Source of the DNA: Acidithiobacillus ferrooxidans ATCC 23270
GTDB taxonomy: Bacteria > Pseudomonadota > Gammaproteobacteria > Acidithiobacillales > Acidithiobacillaceae
Assembly: GCF_000021485.1 (NCBI RefSeq)
Contig: NC_011761.1
Span: 2,896,501 to 2,960,500, forward strand
DNA length: 64,000 nucleotides
Direction of reading: 5' to 3'
Each line of letters starts with the position of its first letter. The first letter of the stretch is position 1. Shown one piece after another: positions 37,428 through 46,889 of this stretch. The translations under genes were made by a program, and so were the position numbers. The notes beneath the pieces are model-generated. The model worked only from the letters and a program-made list of their open reading frames with translations, had not been told where the DNA came from and made no database searches.

Positions 37428-38378
37428 ATGGATATTTTGTTAGCCAATCCGCGTGGTTTCTGCGCGGGGGTCAACCGGGCGATTCAGATCGTCGATCGCG
37501 CCCTGGAGCTTTTCGGTGCGCCTATCTATGTGCGTCACGAGGTCGTTCACAACCGTCACGTCGTCGAAGACCTGCGCGCCCGTGGCGCCATTTTCGTCGA
37601 GGAGCTGGATGAAGTACCGGACGCGGCTACGGTCATTTTCAGTGCCCATGGCGTGCCCATCGCCGTCCGTGAGCACGCGGCGGCGCGGGGTCTGAGCGTC
37701 TTCGACGCCACCTGCCCGCTGGTGACCAAGGTGCATATGGAAGTCAAGAAATACAGCCGGGACGGTATGGAAATGGTGCTCATCGGTCACGCCGGACACC
37801 CGGAGGTGGAAGGCACCATGGGTCAGGTCGAGGAGGGCATGATGTATCTGGTTTCCAATGTCTCCGATGTGGCCACCCTGGCGCCCCGCAACCCGGACAA
37901 GCTCGCCTACATCACTCAGACCACCTTGAGCATGGATGACACCGCAGAAGTGATCGTCGCCTTGCGCTCACGTTTTCCCCTCATCGAAGGCCCGAAAAAA
38001 GATGATATCTGTTATGCCACCCAGAACCGCCAGGACGCGGTGAAGTCGCTGGCCCCTGATGTCGACATCCTGCTGGTGGTGGGTGCGCCGAACAGTTCCA
38101 ATTCCAGCCGTCTGGCAGAACTGGGGACGCGGCTGGGGACGCAGACCCATCTCATCGAGGACGCTCAGCAGTTGCGCCGCGAATGGTTCGAAGGTGTGGG
38201 GAAGATTGGTATCAGTGCCGGGGCTTCGGCGCCGGAAAGCCTGGTCCAGGAGATTATGGACACCCTCCGGGGCTGGGGCGCCAGAGTGCCCCAAGAAATG
38301 CCCGGCGTAGAGGAAAAGGTGACTTTCAGCCTGCCTCTGGCGCTGATACAGGCGCAGACGCGGCGGGAAGGCGCCTGA
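37428..38378 (+). CDS. ispH: 4-hydroxy-3-methylbut-2-enyl diphosphate reductase
   Basis: Iron-sulfur enzyme of 316 residues (LytB) for the last step of the non-mevalonate isoprenoid route. The three cluster cysteines are in [26 protein letters not shown] and [12 protein letters not shown]-adjacent [10 protein letters not shown]; catalytic Glu lies in [11 protein letters not shown]. Length is normal. The start [14 protein letters not shown] is certain from homology. Convergent with rmuC, 38 bases away, with no obvious terminator between. Confidence 0.96.
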
Positions 38379-38416
38379 CCTTTCTTCGCTCCGCCTGCGG
38401 GTGATCTCCGGGTAGC

Positions 38417-39955
38417 CTAGCGTTGGTCCGCAAGCGGGGCTGTGGCCTCCGGTCCGATGAATTCTTCAGCCTGAAGGAGGCGCGGGACCCGTTCCACGGG
38501 GTCCATGCCGGGTAGTTCCCTTGCCTCGGGCGTAGCCTTGAGGTCGCGGAACTTGCGCGCGGAGACCAGTACCCGGCTTTCCAGCGACCCCGTCGCGCTG
38601 TTGTAGGCCTCCACCGCCTGCCCCAGCCCCTTGCCCACCCGCGCCCAGTGCCCTGCCAAAATGCTGATACGATCGTAAAGCTCTTTGCCGAGATCGCTGA
38701 TGGCACGGGCATTTTCAGCCAGCGATTCCTGCCGCCAGCCATAGGCCACCGCCCGCAGCAGGGCGATGAGGGTGGTGGGGCTGGCAACGATCACCTTTTG
38801 CTCGACGCCGTATTCGATGAGCGACGGGTCTTCCTGGAGGGCAGCGCTGAAGAACACCTCACCGGGCACGAACAGGACAACGAACTCCGGGGTCGGCTGG
38901 AACTGTTCCCAGTAGGATTTTTTGCTGAGCTGGGTCATGTGGGTGCGCAGTTCGCTGGCATGCTTGTGCAGAAAATGTGCGCGTTTCTGCTCATCATCGG
39001 TTTCCATGGCCTCCAGATAAGCACTCAGTGGCGCCTTGGCATCGACGACGATGCGTTTGCCGCCGGGCAGGCGCACCAGCAGATCGGGACGCTGCTGACC
39101 CGAATCGGTATTGACTCCCTCCTGCTCCGTAAAGTCGCAGTAAGCCAGCATCCCGGCCATCTCCACGACCCGCTTGAGCTGCATTTCGCCCCAGCGCCCC
39201 CGGGCCGCGGGCTGGCGCAGGGCCTTCACCAGCGCCGCGGTTTCCTGATGCAGGCGCGGCAGGTGGTCCTGGACGAGACCACGGATCTGCTCATTGAGGG
39301 CGCCGTAGGCATCGATGCGGGTCTTCTCCATGGCATCGATGCGGGTGCCCACCTTCTCCAGGGACTCACGGATAGGCTCCACCAGTTGCCCTACAGCCTT
39401 TTGTCGGCCCTCCCAGTCGGTTTTCGCGCTTTCCTGGAAACGCTCCAGATTCTCCCGCGCCAGCTCCAGGAAGGACTGGTTGTTGCGGCGCAGGGCCTCT
39501 GCGGACAGGGACTGGAAGGCGTCGCCGAGACGTTGACGGGCATCTTCCAGCAGCGCCAGCTTCTCTGTACCACGCAGACGCTCCTGTTCCAGCCGCTCAC
39601 CCAGTTCTGCCAGCTGACCCCGAATGGCGCTGTTTTCCGTTTGCAGGCGCGCGGTATTGCCGCGTTCCGCCACCAAGGCATTTTCCAGCGCCGGGATACG
39701 ACGGCTTTCCGCTTCTGCAGCGGCCCTGCTTTCACTCTCGTGGCGGAGGATTTCCTGCTGTTCCCGAGCCTGTTGCCGCAGAGCATTTATTTCGTGCTGC
39801 AGGCTCTCCGTCCGGGCTGCGCTGGCCTGCTGTCCTTCCCGGAGTGCCGCGCTGATATCCTGCTGACGCTGGATCATGCTGCGCGCTACCAGTCCGGCGA
39901 CCATCAGACCGAGCACGACACCGATAATGAGGTAGAACAGGTTTTCCCAGATCAA
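38417..39955 (-). CDS. rmuC: DNA recombination protein RmuC homologue
   Basis: Protein of about 512 residues. An N-terminal membrane helix ([20 protein letters not shown]) is followed by a long coiled coil rich in Gln, Glu and Arg (about residues 30-200). The RmuC nuclease-like domain comes next: [45 protein letters not shown] and [17 protein letters not shown]-like [14 protein letters not shown]. RmuC limits inversions at short repeats in E. coli. The start is uncertain: the frame is open across mscL, so I chose a TTG at 39955 with AGGAC upstream, just before the membrane helix. It lies about 30 bases after mscL. Confidence 0.87.
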   Translation of the reverse strand: MIWENLFYLIIGVVLGLMVAGLVARSMIQRQQDISAALREGQQASAARTESLQHEINALRQQAREQQEILRHESESRAAAEAESRRIPALENALVAERGNTARLQTENSAIRGQLAELGERLEQERLRGTEKLALLEDARQRLGDAFQSLSAEALRRNNQSFLELARENLERFQESAKTDWEGRQKAVGQLVEPIRESLEKVGTRIDAMEKTRIDAYGALNEQIRGLVQDHLPRLHQETAALVKALRQPAARGRWGEMQLKRVVEMAGMLAYCDFTEQEGVNTDSGQQRPDLLVRLPGGKRIVVDAKAPLSAYLEAMETDDEQKRAHFLHKHASELRTHMTQLSKKSYWEQFQPTPEFVVLFVPGEVFFSAALQEDPSLIEYGVEQKVIVASPTTLIALLRAVAYGWRQESLAENARAISDLGKELYDRISILAGHWARVGKGLGQAVEAYNSATGSLESRVLVSARKFRDLKATPEARELPGMDPVERVPRLLQAEEFIGPEATAPLADQR

Positions 39956-39983
39956 TGGCCGGTCCTGAGTGTGGGGAGCATTT

Positions 39984-40439
39984 TCAGGACTCCAGTTGCG
40001 AGGTGCAGTTGGGACAACGTATCGCGGCCAAGGGAATGGCGGAGGCACAGAAGGGGCAGGTTTTGGTGGTCGTGGCGGGGACGGGTTTGGGGTAGAGCTT
40101 GTTGATCGCCCGCACAATGGAAAATATCACCAGGGCGATGATGAAAAAGCTGATCAGCGAGGTAATGAAGAGGCCGTAGTTCACGGTCACGGCGCCTGCC
40201 TTTTTGGCGGCTTCCAGGGTCAGGTAAGGGCCGGGAACGGTGCCTTGCTTCAATAGGATATAGAGGTTGGAAAAATCGACCCTGTCGAGCAGCATGCCGA
40301 TAGGCGGCATGATCACGTTGCTGACCAGCGAAGTAACGATGGCGGAAAATGCCGACCCGATCACAAAAGCTACGGCGAGATCGATGACATTACCGCGCTG
40401 CAGAAATGTTTTGAAATCCTGGACGAATTTTTTGAGCAT
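39984..40439 (-). CDS. mscL: Large-conductance mechanosensitive channel with C-terminal zinc ribbon
   Basis: Inner-membrane channel of 151 residues that opens under strong turgor. [31 protein letters not shown] is the classical N-terminus and TM1; TM2 is [20 protein letters not shown]. After the usual cytoplasmic helix region the protein adds about 30 residues with two CxxC pairs ([19 protein letters not shown]), a small zinc-ribbon-like knuckle absent from E. coli MscL. Such tails occur in some other bacterial MscL proteins; their role is unclear. It lies upstream of rmuC on the same strand. Confidence 0.95.
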   Translation of the reverse strand: MLKKFVQDFKTFLQRGNVIDLAVAFVIGSAFSAIVTSLVSNVIMPPIGMLLDRVDFSNLYILLKQGTVPGPYLTLEAAKKAGAVTVNYGLFITSLISFFIIALVIFSIVRAINKLYPKPVPATTTKTCPFCASAIPLAAIRCPNCTSQLES

Positions 40440-40549
40440 GAGGACCTCCCTGTGTGATCACCGGCTGTTGATAACGTATCGATTCCAGTACCCTGGTGCA
40501 CCAGCATAATTCAGTTCATCCGGGGATGGAAACCAGCAATACCTGATCC

Positions 40550-41062
40550 TCAACGGCTGCAGAAGCGGTTTACGACATTTTTATGGTCGTCCATCTGCTG
40601 GTGGCCGGATGCGGCGGAGCAGGCTTTCTGGCCGTCCTGACAGGTAATGGCCCAACCCTGAGCCAGGTCAAAAAAACGTGCCGCCTGCGCCGCCGGCGTG
40701 GCGTAGGCACCCTCCTGGAAAAGGGGGGCCAGGGCATGGAAATAGCGGCTCTCTTCCTGCGTCCATTGAGACACCGCCTGCCAGCAGGTGGCCTGTTCAC
40801 CGAGCGGCATTCGCGCGCAACCCATGGCGTTGCGGCGCGCCTGGCCGAGCGCCTGCCGCCAGTTCGGGCAGAATTGCTGTTCGGCCCCGGCGCGCTGGGC
40901 GGCGACGGCGGCAAGGCGTTGCTGTGCCGCTTCGGCATCACGGTTGGCCATCGCGACGCTCCGTGCGGCGGCGCTGGCCGTGGCAGTGGACGAAGGTGGT
41001 TGCAGGGACGCGCAGCCTGACAGGGCAAGCACGAGCAGGAGAAAAAGAATTTTTGCGGGCAT
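40550..41062 (-). CDS. Hypothetical lipoprotein
   Basis: Protein of 170 residues. MPAKILFLLLVLALSGCASLQ is a clear lipoprotein signal with lipidation at Cys17. Ser at position 19 or so argues for outer-membrane sorting. The mature part has an Ala- and Gln-rich helical region (RDAEAAQQRLAAVAAQRAGAE) and five further cysteines in a C-terminal half (CPNWRQAL, GCARMP, TCWQAV, TCQDGQKAC), which could form disulfides in the periplasm. No known family recognised. It stands 34 bases downstream of the RND pump gene and may be the tail of that operon. Confidence 0.7.
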   Translation of the reverse strand: MPAKILFLLLVLALSGCASLQPPSSTATASAAARSVAMANRDAEAAQQRLAAVAAQRAGAEQQFCPNWRQALGQARRNAMGCARMPLGEQATCWQAVSQWTQEESRYFHALAPLFQEGAYATPAAQAARFFDLAQGWAITCQDGQKACSAASGHQQMDDHKNVVNRFCSR

Positions 41063-41095
41063 CTTCCGGGCCTCCCGGGTGTTGGTCTTTGCCCG

Positions 41096-44000
41096 CTATA
41101 TATCACAATTTGGCGAAATTGCAGAACCGACACCTTCCGCCGCCGGTTCCGAAACCACCATATGGCCCTTCCAGCGCCCTTTCCATCCCTCAAAGAGGAC
41201 GTAGAACGCCGGCGTCACGTAGAGCGTGAGGAATTGCGACACGATGATACCGCCTGCCACCGCCACGCCCAGGGGCACCCGGGATTCGGCACCCGCGCCA
41301 ATGCCGATGGCGATGGGCAGAATTCCCAGCACCGCCGCGAGGTTGGTCATCATGATGGGACGAAAGCGGGTGATACAGGCATCGACCATGGCGTCCACCG
41401 CCGTGGCGCCCTCGCGGCGGCGGTGGACGGCAAAGTCCACCATGATGATACCGTTCTTTTTCACCAACCCCACCAACATGATGATGCCGACGAAGCTGAA
41501 CAGATCCAGTTCCTGATGAAAAATCCAGAGGGCCAGCAACGCACCAAAGCCAGCCAAGGGCAGGGCGGTGAGGATGGTCAGGGGATGGATGAAATCTTCA
41601 TAGAGAATGGCCAGAATGGCGTAGATCAGCGCTACCGTCGCCAGCAGCAGCATGGGCAGACTGCCCGTGGACTGAGAGAATGCCGCCGCGGACCCTCCGA
41701 ATTCCCCCTGCACATCCGCAGGCAATATTTTTGCCGCCGTATCCTGCACCGCCTGGGTGGCGTTGCCCAGGGAAACGCCGGGCGCCAGGTTAAAAGAGAT
41801 GGTCACACTGGGCAGGCCGTTGTAGTGGCTGATGCTCAGGGGGCCGACACCATAGGCGAAGTGCGCCAGTGCGGCCAGAGGCACCAGCCCGGCACTGCCC
41901 GGCACGGTGATGGCGGCAAGCGCGCCGAGATTCGTCTGAAACTGCCGCGCCAGGTCGAGAATGACCTCATATTGGTTGGTCGAGGCATAGATAGTGCCCA
42001 CCTGGGTGCCACCGAAAGCAAAGTTCAGCGCCTGTTCGATGATTTCCGGGGTAACGCCCAGCGCCTGCGCCCGCTGATGCAGGATGTGTACCTCGATCTC
42101 CGGATTGGCCAACTGCAGGTCACTGTTGACGGCCTGCAGTCCGGGTACCTTGCGCAGGGCGGCTACCAGTTTGGGCGCCGCCGCGTTCAGGCTGTCCTGG
42201 TCTTCACTCTGCAGAATATATTGATAATTGGACTGGGAGGAGACCGGCCCCATCTGGATAGCGGGCGGCAACTGGAAACTCGCCTGCACCCCGGCGAAAT
42301 GGCTGACGGCCTGGCGCAATTCCGCAATGACCTGGGTTCCCGACGGCCGCTCACCCAACGGCTTGAGACGGATGATCAGCCGCCCGCTGTTGCCGGAACC
42401 GAAGGCACCGGCACCCTGCCCGGCGCTGGACATCACCGTCTGCACCGCCGCGTTGTGGCCGACGGCAGCAGCGATGGCCTGCTGAGTCTTTTCCAGTTGG
42501 GCAAAGGAAATACCCTGGGGATACTCCAGGTTGCCCATGATCATGCCGCTGTCTTCGGTGGGGATGAAGCCCTTGGGGAGAATGATGAAAAGCCCGATCA
42601 TGGCCAGCAGACTCAGCAAGGCGCCGCCATATACCCAGCCGCGATGTCCAAGCATCGTCCGCAGGCTGCGTCCATACCAGTCACGCAGTCGGATGAAACC
42701 ACGCTCGAAGCGGCTCTGTCCCTGGTGTTTCACCCGCAGATAGCGGGCGCAGAGCATGGGTGTCAGGGTCAGGGAGATCAGCCCGGAGAGCAGGATGACC
42801 ACGGCGATGGTGATACCGAATTCGCGAAACAAACGACCGATGATGCCACCCATGACCAGAAAGGGCAGAAAGACCACCGCCAGCGACAGGGTCATGGAGA
42901 TCACCGTGAAACCGATTTCCCGGCTGCCCACGAACGCTGCCTGATAGGGCTCTTCACCATTTTCCTCGTGACGGGCGATGTTCTCCAGCATGACCACCGC
43001 ATCGTCCACCACAAAGCCCACCGACAGGGTCAGGGCAAGGAGCGTCAGCGTATTCAGGGTGTATCCCAGCTCATAGATGATGGCGAAGGTGCCGAGGATG
43101 GAGGCGGGGATTGCCAGCGCGCCGATCAGGGTCGGGCTGCCGCGGCGGAGGAAGAGCCAGAGCACCCCGGCCACCAGTATGGAGGCGAGCAACAGGGTGA
43201 CCTCGACCTCTTCCACCGCCGCACGGATATAGTCTGCCTTGTTGTACACCACGGTCATGTGGGCACCGCCGGGCAGACTGGCGCTCAGCAACGGCAAGCG
43301 CTTCTGGATGGCGTCGGAGATAGCCACGGTATCCGCGTCGGGCTGGCGAACCACGGCGAGAATGAGGGCGCGCTGACCACCGATCCAACTGGCGATCTGG
43401 TCATTGTCCACCCCGTTGCGGACCTCGGCGATATCGGCCAGCGGCACCACCGCACCGTTGGCGAAAGTAATGGGCATGCCCGCAAAGGCTTCGGCGTCGT
43501 GGAGTTGTCCATGCACGTTCACCGCATAATTGCGCACCGCACCCAGCACCGTACCCTGGGGCAGGTTGACGTTATGACTGGAAATGGCCTGGGTAAGGGC
43601 CTGCAGCGATATCCCGTGCGCCTGCATGGCGAAGGGGTTGGCGTGAATGCGCACCGCATAATTCTGCTCCCCGAAGACCTGCACCTGGGCGACGCCGGGA
43701 ATACCGGAAATGGCGGGCACCACCTTGTCCACCGCATACTGATTGAGCTGGTAGATGGGCATATTGGGCGCAGCGAGGGCGATGAACTCGATGGGCGCCG
43801 CCGACGGATTGAGCTGCTTGACGAAGGGCAGGCTGGGCATGCCCGGCGGCAGCAGGTGAGAAGCCTGGGTGACCGCGTTTTGCACATTCTGGGTGGCGAC
43901 ATCGATGTTCTGGCTGAGGTCGAACTGCAGAATGACCCGCGTCGAGCCCTGATTGTTCACCGAGCTCATGGAGGAAAGACCAGGAATGGAGGAAAACTGC

Positions 44001-44206
44001 TTTTCCAGCGGTGTCGCCACGGCGCTGGCCATGGTCTGCGGGCTTGCTCCCGGCAGACTCGCCGCGACCAGGACCGTCGGAAAGTCCACGCTGGGCAACA
44101 GGGCCACTGGCATGTTCGTGAAGGAAAAAATGCCATAGAGCACCAACCCGAGGACCAGTATGACCGTCATCACCGGGCGGCGAATGAACAGGGCGGAGAA
44201 ATTCAT
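41096..44206 (-). CDS. RND-family efflux pump inner-membrane subunit (MdtB/AcrB-like)
   Basis: Proton-driven transporter of 1036 residues. MNFSALFIRRPVMTVILVLGLVLYGIFSF starts TM1; two large periplasmic loops are each followed by five helices. The proton-relay pair Asp-Asp is in SVGFVVDDAVVMLENIARHEE. The HAE1-type signatures LPSVDFPTVLVAASLPGASP and GIIMLVGLVKKNGIIMVDFA support a drug or hydrophobe exporter rather than a metal pump (CusA). Its ATG overlaps a TGA that once ended the adaptor gene; an IS110 element now separates the two, so translational coupling and possibly cotranscription are lost. A weak GGGGAAAAGG could still recruit ribosomes. Confidence 0.94.
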   Translation of the reverse strand: MNFSALFIRRPVMTVILVLGLVLYGIFSFTNMPVALLPSVDFPTVLVAASLPGASPQTMASAVATPLEKQFSSIPGLSSMSSVNNQGSTRVILQFDLSQNIDVATQNVQNAVTQASHLLPPGMPSLPFVKQLNPSAAPIEFIALAAPNMPIYQLNQYAVDKVVPAISGIPGVAQVQVFGEQNYAVRIHANPFAMQAHGISLQALTQAISSHNVNLPQGTVLGAVRNYAVNVHGQLHDAEAFAGMPITFANGAVVPLADIAEVRNGVDNDQIASWIGGQRALILAVVRQPDADTVAISDAIQKRLPLLSASLPGGAHMTVVYNKADYIRAAVEEVEVTLLLASILVAGVLWLFLRRGSPTLIGALAIPASILGTFAIIYELGYTLNTLTLLALTLSVGFVVDDAVVMLENIARHEENGEEPYQAAFVGSREIGFTVISMTLSLAVVFLPFLVMGGIIGRLFREFGITIAVVILLSGLISLTLTPMLCARYLRVKHQGQSRFERGFIRLRDWYGRSLRTMLGHRGWVYGGALLSLLAMIGLFIILPKGFIPTEDSGMIMGNLEYPQGISFAQLEKTQQAIAAAVGHNAAVQTVMSSAGQGAGAFGSGNSGRLIIRLKPLGERPSGTQVIAELRQAVSHFAGVQASFQLPPAIQMGPVSSQSNYQYILQSEDQDSLNAAAPKLVAALRKVPGLQAVNSDLQLANPEIEVHILHQRAQALGVTPEIIEQALNFAFGGTQVGTIYASTNQYEVILDLARQFQTNLGALAAITVPGSAGLVPLAALAHFAYGVGPLSISHYNGLPSVTISFNLAPGVSLGNATQAVQDTAAKILPADVQGEFGGSAAAFSQSTGSLPMLLLATVALIYAILAILYEDFIHPLTILTALPLAGFGALLALWIFHQELDLFSFVGIIMLVGLVKKNGIIMVDFAVHRRREGATAVDAMVDACITRFRPIMMTNLAAVLGILPIAIGIGAGAESRVPLGVAVAGGIIVSQFLTLYVTPAFYVLFEGWKGRWKGHMVVSEPAAEGVGSAISPNCDI

Positions 44207-44274
44207 GGCCTTTTCCCCGGCGTCCCTGCGGGTTGGACGGCAGGCCCGCCCGTGCCGCTCAGCGCCACCCTAAC
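44203..44274 (-). pseudogene. Displaced 3' end of the RND adaptor gene
   Basis: These bases encode the original C-terminal 22 residues of the adaptor (starting RVALSGTGG, ending GKRP) and its TGA, which overlaps the pump ATG as ATGA. Joining this piece at TAAC (44271-44274) to TAAC at 45827-45830 restores a continuous frame LYPGVRVALSGTGG. This is the tail cut off by the IS110 insertion; it has no start of its own. Confidence 0.8.
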
Positions 44275-44524
44275 GGACATTGCGACTCGCGCCACCCCAG
44301 AGGATGAAAGAGAATGGGGGGTGAGGAGATGGCGGATTGAGGTCGAGCAAGTTTTTGGTGATTCCATCCCGACTCTAACGTGACCCGCCAGGCCGACTCG
44401 TACCCCGGATTGCCTCCCTTGAGAGCGCACATTAAAAGGGCCGCCTGAGGCTTGCCACAGGCTGGTGATTTCGGCGCTGGCATTCGCCATCTCTCCCTTT
44501 GATAGTAATTGGAGAGACGTCGTT
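44275..44524 (+). ncRNA. Candidate bridge RNA region in the left end of the IS110 element
   Basis: The long noncoding left end before the transposase gene is where IS110-group elements encode the bridge RNA that pairs with target and donor DNA. Within it GCGCCACCC (44289-44297) repeats the left target flank (44262-44270), CCCCGGAT (44403-44410) repeats the right flank (45831-45838), and CTAAC occurs near 44377. These could be parts of guide loops, but both long matches are in the same sense, whereas one guide should be complementary. Position and family support an RNA; exact ends and fold are not determined. Confidence 0.45.
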
Positions 44525-45751
44525 ATGGAACTGCAATCCCTCTTTCACCGGGTTATCGGACTGGATGTTCATCAGGCCCAGGTCACCGCCTGTGCCATTC
44601 TCACGGACCCTGACGGAAACGTTACGATTGAGCGCCGGCAATTTGGTGCTTTTCAGAAGGACCGGAAGGCATTGGCCCTGTGGTGTGCCTCCCATCGGCC
44701 CGATACGGTGGTCATGGAGAGCACCGGGATCTACTGGAAGAGTCCCTATGCGGCCCTGGAAAAGGTGGGGATCCAGGCACAGGTCGTGAACGCCAGGCAC
44801 GTCAAACAGGTCCCCGGTCGCAAGACCGATGTTGGGGATGCAGAGTGGCTCGCCACCCTGGCTCGAGCCGGACTGCTGCGGGGTTCCTTCGTTCCCCCGG
44901 CACAACTGCGGGAGCTGCGGCTGATCGCCCGACAGCGGCAAAATCTGGTGGGCATGCTCTCGTCGGAGAAAAACCGCTTGCACAAGGTGCTGACCGATGG
45001 CGGAATTCGACTGGGGGTGGTGGTCAGCGATATCCATGGGCAATCGGCCCGGGCCATGATCCAGGCCCTGATTCAGGGGAGTCCCCCGGAGGCCGTACTC
45101 CGACTGGCCAGCCGACGGCTCAAAGCCAGCCAGGAGGAGATCCTGGATGCCCTGCAAGGCGAGTTGAGTGCCAGTCACCGCTTTGTCCTGGACGAGACGC
45201 TCCGCCATATCGAGTCTCTGGAGGCCCAAATCGCGCGCTTCGATGTCCAACTGCTGGAGGGCTTGAAGCCGCAAAAGAATGCTCTCGAACTCCTGCAGAC
45301 CTTGCCGGGCATCGATACCGTGGGTGCTGCCTTGCTGCTGGTCGAAATCGGAGACGACATGAGCGTCTTTGGGAGCGCCGATCGACTGGCCTCCTGGACC
45401 GGCCTTTGTCCCGGGAACAATGAGTCTGCCGGAAAACGGAAAAGTGGGCGAACCCGCAAGGGCAACCCGTATGTCCGTCGGATCCTCTGCGAATGCGCCC
45501 ACGCCGCCAGTCGTACCCACTGCGCCCTGCGCTCCAAGTTCCAGAGTCTGGTCGTCCGTAGGGGGCACAAGCGCTCCATCATCGCCCTGGCCCACAAAAT
45601 GCTGCGCATCATCTACTTCATGCTCTCACACGGCAAGTACTACCGGGATGCCGATACGGACTATGAGGCACTGAGTGTGCAGCGCAATGCTTCTCGCTGG
45701 ATCAAGAAACTGATCAAATTCGGCTTCCTGCCGCAGCATCAGCCAGCGTAG
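44525..45751 (+). CDS. IS110-family transposase (DEDD recombinase)
   Basis: Protein of 408 residues starting MELQSLFHRVIGLDVHQAQV. The RuvC-like N-terminal domain shows the DEDD acidic residues in GLDVHQ, VVMESTGIYW and GRKTDVGDAEWLATL. A coiled-coil region follows, then the Tnp20 domain with LLQTLPGIDTVGAALLLVEIGD and SWTGLCPGNNESAGKRKSG, where the conserved serine sits. The gene is intact with a ribosome site (TGGAGAGA), so the element could be active. It lies opposite to the efflux operon it interrupts. Confidence 0.95.
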   Translation: MELQSLFHRVIGLDVHQAQVTACAILTDPDGNVTIERRQFGAFQKDRKALALWCASHRPDTVVMESTGIYWKSPYAALEKVGIQAQVVNARHVKQVPGRKTDVGDAEWLATLARAGLLRGSFVPPAQLRELRLIARQRQNLVGMLSSEKNRLHKVLTDGGIRLGVVVSDIHGQSARAMIQALIQGSPPEAVLRLASRRLKASQEEILDALQGELSASHRFVLDETLRHIESLEAQIARFDVQLLEGLKPQKNALELLQTLPGIDTVGAALLLVEIGDDMSVFGSADRLASWTGLCPGNNESAGKRKSGRTRKGNPYVRRILCECAHAASRTHCALRSKFQSLVVRRGHKRSIIALAHKMLRIIYFMLSHGKYYRDADTDYEALSVQRNASRWIKKLIKFGFLPQHQPA

Positions 45752-45755
45752 AGCG

Positions 45756-46889
45756 TCACTTCGATCCCAATATGGCCACCCGATGGCCAGGGATTGCCGT
45801 GCCCATTCCACGGATTTCTTTCACATTAACCCCCGGATAGAGCCGTGCGGGGAGGGGATAGATAACCCGAACACCCGCGTCTATCCCCTGCACCACCGCA
45901 TCCGTGCCCGACTCCCAGAGCACCTGCACCGGCTTGTCCAAGGCCGTGCCATCTTTCACCGTATAGATAAAGGGCCCGGTACTGCCCTGCTGTATGGCGC
46001 CCACCGGCAGCACGGTAGCCCGCGCCAACTGCTGGATCGGCATCTGCACCTGCACATACTGTCCGGGCCAGAGGCCGAAGTTGGCGTTGGGTACGGTGGC
46101 CTGCAGGCTGATGGTGGCGGTCCCCGCGCTCACGCTGTTGTCGATGAAGGTGAGCTTGCCCTGAGCGAGCACCGTACCACCCTTCTCATCCTCGATCGGC
46201 AGCGGAATGGCCTGCTGTTGGGCCAGCCGCGCCGCCGAGAGCAGGCTCTGGGGAACGCTGAAATTCACGGTGATCGGTGCAATCTGGTTGATGATCGCCA
46301 ATTGCGTCTGGTTGGCGACAACCAGATTGCCAGCCTTGACCTGGGCCAGGCCGATACGGCCGCTGATGGGGGCGGTGATGCGGGTGTAAGAGAGATTAAG
46401 GCGGGCCTGCGCCAGGGCGGCCTGATCCGCCTGCACCTGCGCCGTTGCCGCCTGCGCCTGGGAAACCGCCTGATCGAAGCTTTGGACGGTGATGAAATCC
46501 TTTTCCGCCAGTGGACGGTCCTGCTCCACGATATTGCGGTTATAGCGCGCAGTGGCCTGATCCGCCACCAGCTTGGCCCGGGCCTGGGCAAGTGCTGCCT
46601 GCATCTGCGCCGGGTCGATGGTGAACAGGGTTTGTCCCTTGTCTACCATGCTCCCCTCGGTAAACTGCACGCTCTGCAGGATGCCGGAAGTCTGCGGCAC
46701 GATGGTCGCCGTCTGCAGGGGCGTCACCGTACCCAGAAAACCTTCATAATGGGTCATGGGGCGGGTGCTGGCGCTGACCAGGCTGACCTGCAGGGGCGGC
46801 ATTTCATGCTTGGCCTTGGTCTGGCAACCGCTCAGCATCAGGGAGAGGGTCGCCAGCATCAGCAGAAGGACAACGGGGGAACGGGTCAC
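45756..46889 (-). CDS. RND efflux periplasmic adaptor, C-terminus replaced by IS110 sequence
   Basis: Membrane-fusion protein of 377 residues. The N-terminus is a lipoprotein signal (LATLSLMLSGCQTKAK), followed by the biotinyl-lipoyl half-motif TIVPQTSGILQSVQF, a coiled-coil hairpin (about residues 100-165) and ITAPISGRIGLAQVKAGNLV. The beta-barrel domain follows. Residues up to LYPGV are genuine; the last 23 residues are read from the right end of the inserted IS110 element, and the true tail of 22 residues lies at 44203-44274. The replaced part is beyond the core domains, so the adaptor may still work. It overlaps the outer-membrane gene upstream by 4 bases. Confidence 0.92.
   Translation of the reverse strand: MTRSPVVLLLMLATLSLMLSGCQTKAKHEMPPLQVSLVSASTRPMTHYEGFLGTVTPLQTATIVPQTSGILQSVQFTEGSMVDKGQTLFTIDPAQMQAALAQARAKLVADQATARYNRNIVEQDRPLAEKDFITVQSFDQAVSQAQAATAQVQADQAALAQARLNLSYTRITAPISGRIGLAQVKAGNLVVANQTQLAIINQIAPITVNFSVPQSLLSAARLAQQQAIPLPIEDEKGGTVLAQGKLTFIDNSVSAGTATISLQATVPNANFGLWPGQYVQVQMPIQQLARATVLPVGAIQQGSTGPFIYTVKDGTALDKPVQVLWESGTDAVVQGIDAGVRVIYPLPARLYPGVNVKEIRGMGTAIPGHRVAILGSK

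Larger units (their letters stand above)
44271..45830 (+). mobile_element. IS110-family insertion sequence, about 1.55 kb
   Basis: Boundaries follow from the interrupted adaptor gene: both outer flanks contain TAAC (44271-44274 and 45827-45830), and removing the DNA between them rebuilds one in-frame gene. The element holds one transposase gene, about 250 noncoding bases on its left and 75 on its right. No terminal inverted repeats were seen, as expected for the IS110 group. The four-base identity at the ends may include the recombination core; a target duplication is not otherwise apparent. Confidence 0.8.

Noticed and set aside
41162-44383. A 1073-codon open frame on the plus strand opposite the RND pump
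   Set aside because: It is an antisense shadow caused by GC-rich third positions. Its translation is rich in His, Gln, Arg and Gly without domains, while the minus strand encodes a complete RND transporter.
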